NCBI GenBank assembly: GCA_001661515.1
Contig: LUVW01000050.1
Location: 47,461-58,590 of the forward strand
DNA: 11,130 bases
Reading direction: 5' to 3'
Source of the DNA: Capniomyces stellatus
Taxonomy: Eukaryota; Kickxellomycota; Harpellomycetes; Harpellales; Legeriomycetaceae
Under the pieces are notes generated by a model. It did not search any database. It worked only from the letters and a program-made list of their open reading frames with translations, and was not told the origin of the DNA. A program made the position numbers and the translations under genes. Below, in pieces: positions 1 to 5,942 of the stretch (position 1 is its first letter; each line of letters starts with the position of its first letter).

Positions 1-214
1 AAGTTTAAGCTGGTTGAGAAAAATACAGGGGATACCAAAAATGACTTCAGTGACAGGTAAATTATCAAATACATTGGTAAGAAGCAGCGTGGTGATAAAC
101 TAACCTTGAAGCCAGGTAGCTTCAAAACATATCAATCTTATTTTAGGCTAGATGACCAGCTGATGGCGTGTCCATTGAGTGTGTCTGACAAGAGCAAGTG
201 CAAGCAAACCAGCT
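1..214 (+). CDS. 3' end of an unrecognised gene (partial, one possible intron)
   Basis: Frame 1 is open from the window edge to a TAG at 212-214, apart from one TAA at 58-60. That TAA lies inside a possible 90-nt intron: donor GTAAAT at 57, acceptor TTTTAG ending at 146, phase 2 on both sides. Splicing it would give a 41-residue tail ending ...RLDDQLMACPLSVSD...CKQTS. The sequence inside the putative intron is also open after the TAA and looks codon-like, so an in-frame stop (pseudogene) or a gene ending at TAA 58-60 are alternatives. Frame 2 is also open to about position 100. I recognise no family and assign no function. Confidence 0.3.
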
Positions 215-2120
215 AGAGAGTGCTAGAGACAGCTGATTCAGGAACCGATAAGGTTGCTGAGAGGAGTCCGTCCGAGGACCCAGAAACCACATCGGTTTTG
301 GGTTCAAGATCCAAGCTAGTTCAGAGCAGAAGATTTGAGCTTCTGATTGAATCGTGACTATTTTTGTTGTAAGGTGGCTGGGTTGGTTCATTTTGTTTGA
401 TGCGGTTTCATTACTGCGTCGGACACTACAAGACCAATGCGTTGTGGAAATAGGTTTGTAGATTTATGGCTAGTTCTAACACAACTAGTCACAGGCTAGG
501 GTCTGTCTACATTCTTCCCTCAATGGCAACACATTGCTTTGTACATGAACCAAACCAAACACCTCTACATTGATAGTTTCCGATTCATTTGCTAGTGCTT
601 GAATTGTTTCTTTATTTATTAGCACTCTTGTTTAGTTTTTTTAATATTAGTTGGCACTTGTATTTATAATTTTTACCTTTTAATTTTTTACTTTTTAATT
701 TTCAATAGTATTAGTAATATTATTTTACTTTATCAACAACTAGATTCAATAAATCCAGCTTAAACCTTACTATTCTTTAGACATGTAACTCGAGTATACC
801 CAGTTTATTTGCATTAATAATCATTTAAACATCAAAACCAAATGCCCAAAACAAGTCGACATGATGGCCTTACACATTAAAAATATGTCAGTTACAACAA
901 AACTAAACTCAGAATTTCCAACTTAGTCGATTTAATCAAAGTTAATACCATAATGGAAACAGTTTTGGACTTTTTCAGTCATGTAAAGTGTGTTTTTGAC
1001 GTGTGTTTTTCCCAACTCGATGTGTATTTCCCATTAATAAATCTTGCAAATATATAACCAGCGTTTGGTAGGTATGTTTTGGGTCAGCAACTAAGAACCA
1101 CTTTCTTGCTAGACATTTCTGGCTGCGAGTAAACTGGGATTTACTTTGCAACTTTTTGAATTTTTGTTGAAAAAAGCGCCCACTTTTTGGTTTACATAAG
1201 GTACAATTTAACAAGGAAAAGAGCCAGTGTATTCGGCTAATACTTTGTCGCATTGTTGCAACACAAATCTTTCCTGGCCAATTCAAACTACTCTAAATCC
1301 AAAAATCCAAAAATCATATCAATAAAAATAAATAAACCCAAAAGCCGACTTGTGGTTGTGTGGGCAATTTTTTTTTACATGAGGAAGGTTTTGAAAACCA
1401 TCAAAATCATTTCATCCGAAGACTATGACGCAACGAAACAGCAAAATCAGATTTTTCAGATACAACCAATTTCAGGACTGATAATAGAGCGAATGAGGGC
1501 AATGCCGAAAACCAAAAGTGAAGCCTTACAAAGCCTAAAGTCAATTTAGGCAGTGTCTAAATACAAAAAAAAAACATTGATTATTAAAAAACCTTGTTAC
1601 AAATTAAATCACTTTTGACCTTGTGATTCAATTACAGGGGTTTAAATAGTTCAAGTAATACTTAAAATAGAAGGGCCGATGAATCAAATCTTGGAAGCTT
1701 TAAGTATCACTTCACCACAGCTTTGACGGCAAAACGGTAGCTCGAAACACGCCCCTGCGTGTAACTGCCATTGGTGATTTTTGATTTATTCTTTGTAAAA
1801 AATCCCCCCTTAATCTGATTCATCAATCTCTGACGATGAACTGTTACAGATTGTTTAGGGGTTGGTTGTGAATCATATGTTCTAAACCCACTCGGAAAAG
1901 CTGGTTAGTTGTATTAGACTATTGACCAGTGTACGAATTTGAAAACTGCCATTTTTTACTGAGTTTGGAAGATGTAAACCGTTTAGCACTTTTACTCCTA
2001 TTCCGCTACATTTAACTTTTTTGCTTTGATTGTTTAAGCGAACAGAGACTTGAAACAGAAGCGAAATACACCACATCATTCTCAACTGTCATAAATAAAA
2101 CAAGGCAAATAAGCTTTTCT
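215..2120. other. Long intergenic stretch without a recognisable gene
   Basis: About 1.9 kb of AT-rich DNA with only short open frames (for example 1253-1549 plus and 975-1286 minus, which overlap head to head). None shows a domain, good codon character or flanking splice signals that I recognise. An AATAAA lies at 748-753. A perfect 6-bp inverted repeat with a CCCT loop, rich in C and G against an AT-rich background, lies at 1747-1762. The right end presumably carries the upstream region of the aminoacylase-like gene. Confidence 0.5.
1747..1762. repeat. Short perfect inverted repeat (ACACGC-CCCT-GCGTGT)
   Basis: A 6-bp stem with a 4-nt loop sits about 510 nt upstream of the aminoacylase-like start codon. 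The CCCCT core resembles a stress-response-element-type zinc-finger site, but this is a short match and could be chance. Confidence 0.25.
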
Positions 2121-2121
2121 G

Positions 2122-2129
2122 TATAAATA
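2122..2129 (+). promoter_or_regulatory. TATA box of the aminoacylase-like gene
   Basis: TATAAATA lies 142 nt before the ATG at 2271. The same octamer precedes both trypsin-fold copies at a similar distance, which supports it as a core promoter in this genome. The sequence between it and the ATG is A/C-rich and has no upstream ATG close to the start in good context, as expected for a 5' UTR. Confidence 0.5.
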
Positions 2130-2270
2130 CACCACCGTATTCCCATGTTTTTTTTTGGGCCATATTTTTCGGTTAAAAGGAAAGAAATATACAAACAATA
2201 TAAATAAGCCAAACTCCCACAACCACCAAAAACCAATACAACTACCACAAGTTACATTATCACTGCCAAA

Positions 2271-2653
2271 ATGCCAGGAACAACCGAACCAGAACAAGTC
2301 ACAAGATTCAGACAGTACTTGCAGATCAAAACTGTCCACCCCACTCCTGACTACGAGTCCTGCAAACAGTTCTTGATCAGCCAGGCAGAGGAAATTGGCC
2401 TAGAACACCAAGTCGTTGAGGTACAGCACGGCTGCGGTCATACAACATACAACATAACATACAATATAACACAACACAGTGCCATGTAACTATATTGTGT
2501 TGACTCCATTGCATCTGTATCTAAATGTTTGGCTGAATGGCCCTGTAGTGCGTCAAAGGAAAGCCAATTGTGATTCTGAAGCTCGCAGGCTCAGACCCAT
2601 CATTGCAGTCGATTCTGCTGAGCTCACACACCGATGTGGTTCCAGTATTCGAG
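2271..2653 (+). CDS. ACY1: Aminoacylase-1 (M20 family), first two exons only
   Basis: Cytosolic aminoacylase-1 hydrolyses N-acyl amino acids with a two-zinc M20 active site. Exon 1 (2271-2420, 50 codons, start context CAAAATGC) reads TRFRQYLQIKTVHPTPDY, matching the FRQYLRIRTVQPKPDY opening of animal ACY1. Intron 1 is 2421-2548 (GTACAG...CTGTAG, phase 0). Exon 2 (2549-2653) reads KGKPIVILKLAGSDPSLQ and then SILLSSHTDVVPVFE; the His and Asp of SHTDVVP are the first zinc ligand and the catalytic-neighbour Asp of M20 enzymes. A donor GTATGT follows at 2654, and 15 nt later the sequence reaches the N at 2669. The expected next exon (dimetal-bridging Asp, Glu catalytic base) is not in the window. 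Only about 85 of roughly 400 residues are present, most likely cut by a scaffold gap. The family call is strong; whether the gene is intact is unknown. Confidence 0.88.
2421..2548 (+). other. Intron 1 of the aminoacylase-like gene
   Basis: Donor GTACAG and acceptor CCTGTAG, 128 nt, phase 0. It joins VVEV to CVKGKPIV, which restores the expected aminoacylase-1 alignment. The interior is rich in ACATA/ACAAT tracts. Reading through it hits a stop at 2487, so retention would truncate the protein. Confidence 0.8.
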
Positions 2654-2668
2654 GTATGTATTCAGTTG

Positions 2669-2669
2669 N
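2669..2669. other. Unresolved base, probable contig join inside the aminoacylase gene
   Basis: A single N falls in what should be intron 2 of the aminoacylase-like gene, 15 nt after a good donor. The sequence after it does not contain the next expected exon. This fits a gap of unknown size collapsed to one base. Confidence 0.7.
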
Positions 2670-3413
2670 GCCATAATCCAAATTTTGTTGTTTCGTGTAG
2701 GGAATACCAATGCTCACAGGTCTACAAACACAGCACCAAACACGTGTGTTACATCTAGATTGCTATGGCTTATAGAAACTATTGAGCCGACTTGCTATCA
2801 TTATCTATTATTCATTGAAATTGCTATCTTTATCTATTGTTTATTATTGGTATTGATATTACATTCTTTATTTTGGCTGTGGTAAAATATCGAGTAACCA
2901 AGTGGCCTGAGCTCCAATCACAGAATTGGAAACAGAAAATATTGGTTTGATGCATTACTAAACCTTCCCCCCCCCACCCTCATTTTTCTGGGTGAAAAAT
3001 CTTAACAGTTTTACTTGGAATTGGATCATTGATGTAACTGCATTGTCCACATTGTCTTTTGTTGTTTTTGAATCAAATCAGGATCAGTGTGTTCAACATT
3101 CATCAAACATAAAAATAAAATACACAGCAACTCAATATTACCTCCAAGTTGCAGCTGATTCGACTTTTGCGCCACTCATTTAGAGCCGTTTGTTTGATCT
3201 TAACTAATAAACTAGCATTATTTTACTCGAAACATTCAAAGTATAAAAAAAACTTGCAATATGAGCCAACCCCAACAAAGCTGACGCCCTTCTTTCACTG
3301 CATGAGTTCGTAGAATCAAAATTATTTAATCAGCAAAGAAAACCAGGAATCATGTAAAATAGCACTGAAATTTACAAAACAAATATTGTTACAATAAACC
3401 AAGCCCTGTCTAG
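2670..3413. other. Gene-poor segment between the first join and the Imp2-like remnant
   Basis: No confident gene. An open stretch at 2701-2775 follows a GTGTAG acceptor-like site and reads GIPMLTG...RVLHLD before a stop. It faintly recalls the GVPALGFSP...LLHDHDE end of aminoacylase-1, but I do not trust it. The 63-codon frame at 2992-3183 shows no domain. A C9 run at 2968-2976 and TATAAAAA at 3242-3249 are visible. The frame at 3265-3357 reads ANPNKADALLSLHEF and could be a trace of the Imp2 region after the catalytic Ser motif, but the SMxPTL motif itself is not there. Confidence 0.4.
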
Positions 3414-3882
3414 CGTATCAATCATGGAGCTCTATAAAATATGACTATATATCAAAAAAGGAGATATTGTTACTTTTTGGTAAGCACGCCAAATTCAAAA
3501 GTCATTGCATATGGCATGTTCAAGTTCTAACCTTTGTGTCCGTGTATTTTTTTGGAAATGACAAGCCAACTGCAATATTGTTTGATTAAAACGTTCTGAT
3601 TGTTTTTTGGTAACTCCGTGTGGTACGCAGTCTAATGACCAATTTGGATAATTTTGGATTGCTGGGTGATGCAATAGGGCTCCTAATGATCCCTATTCGA
3701 CCTTTATTAAAAGAGTTATTGGCCTCCCTGGAAATCGGATTAAGCCGTTACCCAACTCTATAGAAGATAAACTGCATCATGAGCCTATCAGGGTCCCAAA
3801 GGGCCACTGCTGGGTGGAAGGTGACGGGGGGTTTCATAGCGTTGATAGCAACAGTTTTGGAAGTGCAAGTGAACTAGATTAA
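3414..3882 (+). pseudogene. Imp2/IMMP2L-like mitochondrial inner-membrane protease, fragmentary with a frameshift
   Basis: Imp2 is the S26 Ser/Lys signal peptidase subunit that removes intermembrane-space sorting signals. Two exon pieces match it: WSSIKYDYISKK (3425-3460) in one frame, then KKGDIVTFW (3454-3479) in the -1 frame. A 198-nt intron (3480-3677, GTAAGC...AATAG, phase 2) follows, then APNDPYSTFIKRVIGLPGN, VPKGHCWVEGD and FHSVDSNSFG, ending at TAA 3880-3882. The Lys of IKRV is the catalytic lysine; HCWVEGD and DSNSFG match yeast and human Imp2 closely. Oddities: the frame changes at A AAA AAG (3454-3460); the N-terminal membrane segment and the SMxPTLN serine motif are not visible upstream; the C-terminus stops after FGSASELD, lacking the usual LGLxxG...WPPxR tail. 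It could be a decaying copy, a homopolymer sequencing error in a real gene, or a recoded gene. Homology is near certain; pseudogene status is about even. Confidence 0.72.
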
Positions 3883-5026
3883 CTTTCTCTTAATTGTAAT
3901 AAGTTGCGCTGTATTATGCTATTTTAAAGCTATATTAACAAGGGCCAGCGCATTTCTAACTGTTATATATGATAGATACCACTGGGACTGATTCACGGCC
4001 GTGCTAGCTTTGTTTTATATCCCTTTTCGAATTTCGGCCCCGTAAGCAGACAGATCCCAGAGTGGAAACGGAAGCGAATACTGGTGTAGGAATATATCTG
4101 TAATCTAGATTAATATGTTTGCTGACTGACGAGATTTGGTATTGCGGATAGTGTAAAAGCTTGTAATGCTTGAGCTTTCATCTTTATTTCTTCTATTTTC
4201 TTAAATAAACACTAAACAAAAAGGCTGAAACTTATTTCATTCCGAATATTGTGATCACATCAGCCAGCTCTTTTAAACCTGGTATTGATTCTTTATTGCA
4301 AATATTCCTCAAAACTGTTACTTTTTGTTGTATAGCAAAGAAAAGTGTGCAGCCTAGAATATCCCTGGCACCCAAATCCTGAGTAGTGCGACCAAGAGCT
4401 AGAGTAGCTGATAAGCCTAGTCAGAGGAATATCACTTCAAAAGATAACACAACCATGAACCTGACATAAAACAAGTCGAGATTGTGGTGTTCAAAATGTT
4501 TTAGGATCTCAGAACCAGTTGATTTGTTTGTTATGTTTTTACACTTTGTTTTTATATTTTGTATTTATGTTTGTGTTTATGTTTATGTTTGTGTCTATGT
4601 TTGCGTTTGGCTATTCACAGATGACCAGCACCAGAATAGCCTATTTCAGTCTATTGAACCTTTGCTTGGTGTATACAAGATTGTAACTACAAGTAACGTA
4701 ATTGAAGTCTCAAGGCTGCTTGTTTTAGTTTAGTCTAAAGTTAGACGTGGTTAGTGACCATCTAAATCTCTGATCTTATTTACTTTCAAATGAGTAAAAC
4801 CAGCCCTGTTAATTTGGTAAAGTCCAAGTGATAACAGTGCAGTATTGTGTAGTTACGTTATATATTACAATATATACAACTTGGATTTATGGTAATTAAC
4901 AAGTACTAAATATAGGATACTCGGGCATCCACTTTTATAAAATAAAGCAATAAGAGTAAGTGTAGAAATAATGTAAGAGTGGTTTAGGGTCACTTGAATA
5001 AAAATAAAAGTAATAGAAGGTAAAGT
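3883..5026. other. Gene-poor AT-rich stretch
   Basis: About 1.1 kb with no recognisable gene on either strand. The open frame at 4482-4733 consists largely of a TGTTTATG-type low-complexity tract and lacks domain character. No tRNA-like or rRNA-like structure was seen. Confidence 0.5.
4561..4610. repeat. Low-complexity TGTTTATGTT/TGTGTTTATG tract
   Basis: Imperfect tandem 6-mers (GTTTAT, GTTTGT, GTCTAT, GTTTGC) over about 50 bp. On the plus strand this creates a Tyr/Val/Cys-rich open frame that is probably not translated. Confidence 0.6.
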
Positions 5027-5056
5027 ATGAAATAGGCATATTAGTAACCACATACA

Positions 5057-5064
5057 TATAAATA
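5057..5064 (+). promoter_or_regulatory. TATA box, left trypsin-fold copy
   Basis: TATAAATA lies 126 nt before the ATG at 5183. It is followed by a 5' leader ending in an A8 tract (5160-5168 region) and ATTCATAATG. It is conserved unchanged in the right copy. Confidence 0.5.
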
Positions 5065-5182
5065 GCGTCGATTCCGTGATGAAAGTGCGACTTATCCATT
5101 TTCACTGTCATCAAGACAACATAGAAGCAATATCAATAAATTTAAATATAAAAATCAGCAAAAAAAAACATCACTATTCATA

Positions 5183-5785
5183 ATGATTAGACCGGTAGCA
5201 AAGAGTTTAACATTGATGCTTATCGCATCACAATCCATATATGGACAAGCCAGCCAGCCAAGCTTGGATGGTTATGATGTCTACATCGGAAATGATATCA
5301 ACAAAGGAATTCTAAACAATAATGTTGGAACAAATGGCACTTTCAGCAATGCAGCTGCTACAAATTACAAAGCAATTGGAGTGGGATACTTTGAGGTAGT
5401 GGGATACCAAAACTACCGATGTGTTGGTTCGCTCATTTCAGCTGGCTACTTTCTTTTGCCTGTACATTGTCTTTACGACACCAATACAGCAGGATCCAAC
5501 TTGGGTAAAATAAGTGTTGCGTTTAGCAGACAGACAGGACCAGGAGCCATTCCAGAAACGTTCATGTACAAAGTCGATTCAGTTGAAATCCACCCAAAGC
5601 ACAAGCACGTAAAGCCATATGCTGTAAGTAGTGCATCGTAAATATTTATTTATGTTTAATATATGGTCCTGAACCCATTTAGGCTAATATACCTGAATTG
5701 TCAACTGTGGTTATATTTGTTTTAGGATGACTTGGCAGTAATCAAGTTAGTTGGATGTGTTTCAGTCAACAGAAGAGGCGTACCA
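5183..5785 (+). CDS. Secreted trypsin-fold protein, left copy, truncated at the N (5' half only)
   Basis: Exon 1 (5183-5623, 147 codons) starts with a signal peptide (MIRPVAKS, then a hydrophobic LTLMLIASQSIYG core). A long N/G/T-rich pre-segment follows, then the start of an S1 (trypsin) domain: RCVGSLISAGYFLLPVHC, with the His57 equivalent at H95 and the C42-C58 pair at C80/C96. The intron is 5624-5725 (GTAAGT...TTTTAG, phase 0). Exon 2 begins DDLAVIKLVGCVSVN, which supplies Asp102, and runs into the N after 20 codons. The Ala before the catalytic His is Val here (PVHC); the right copy has PAHC. With no downstream half it cannot encode a complete domain. It is either a contig-end allele of the right copy or a real truncated duplicate. 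Reading into the intron adds only five residues before a stop. Confidence 0.8.
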
Positions 5786-5786
5786 N
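5786..5786. other. Unresolved base at the junction of the two repeat copies
   Basis: A single N separates ...GCGTACCA (end of left copy) from ATGAAATAGG... (start of right copy). The repeat ends fall exactly on it, as expected when two contigs with overlapping but non-identical ends are placed head to tail. Confidence 0.85.
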
Positions 5787-5816
5787 ATGAAATAGGCATA
5801 TTAGTAACCACATACA

Positions 5817-5824
5817 TATAAATA
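5817..5824 (+). promoter_or_regulatory. TATA box of the complete trypsin-fold gene
   Basis: TATAAATA lies 126 nt before the ATG at 5943. It is within 31 nt of the N at 5786, so the sequence further upstream belongs to the other repeat copy and may not be the true upstream region. Confidence 0.5.
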
Positions 5825-5942
5825 GCGTCGATTCCGTGATGAAAGTGCGATTTATCCATTTTCACTGTCACCAAGGCAACATAGAAGCAATATCAATAAA
5901 TTTAAATATAAAAATCAGCAAAAAAAAACATCACTATTCATA

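Larger units (their letters stand above)
5027..5785 (+). repeat. Direct repeat, left copy (759 bp)
   Basis: Identical in length and without indels to 5787-6545, differing at 24 positions (about 3.2%). It covers the promoter, exon 1, the intron and the first 60 bases of exon 2 of the trypsin-fold gene, and ends exactly at the N at 5786. Confidence 0.95.

Noticed and set aside
299..310. GGTTCAAGATCC, similar to a tRNA T-arm / B box
   Set aside because: One base too long for the motif, and no A box, acceptor stem or anticodon arm is found around it.
1253..1549. 98-residue plus-strand frame rich in Lys/Ile
   Set aside because: A-rich composition explains the openness. No ATG in good context, no domain, and it overlaps an equally weak minus-strand frame.
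4482..4733. 83-residue plus-strand frame with a hydrophobic Val/Tyr/Cys segment
   Set aside because: The hydrophobic part is the TGTTTATG low-complexity tract. No homology, promoter or splice support.
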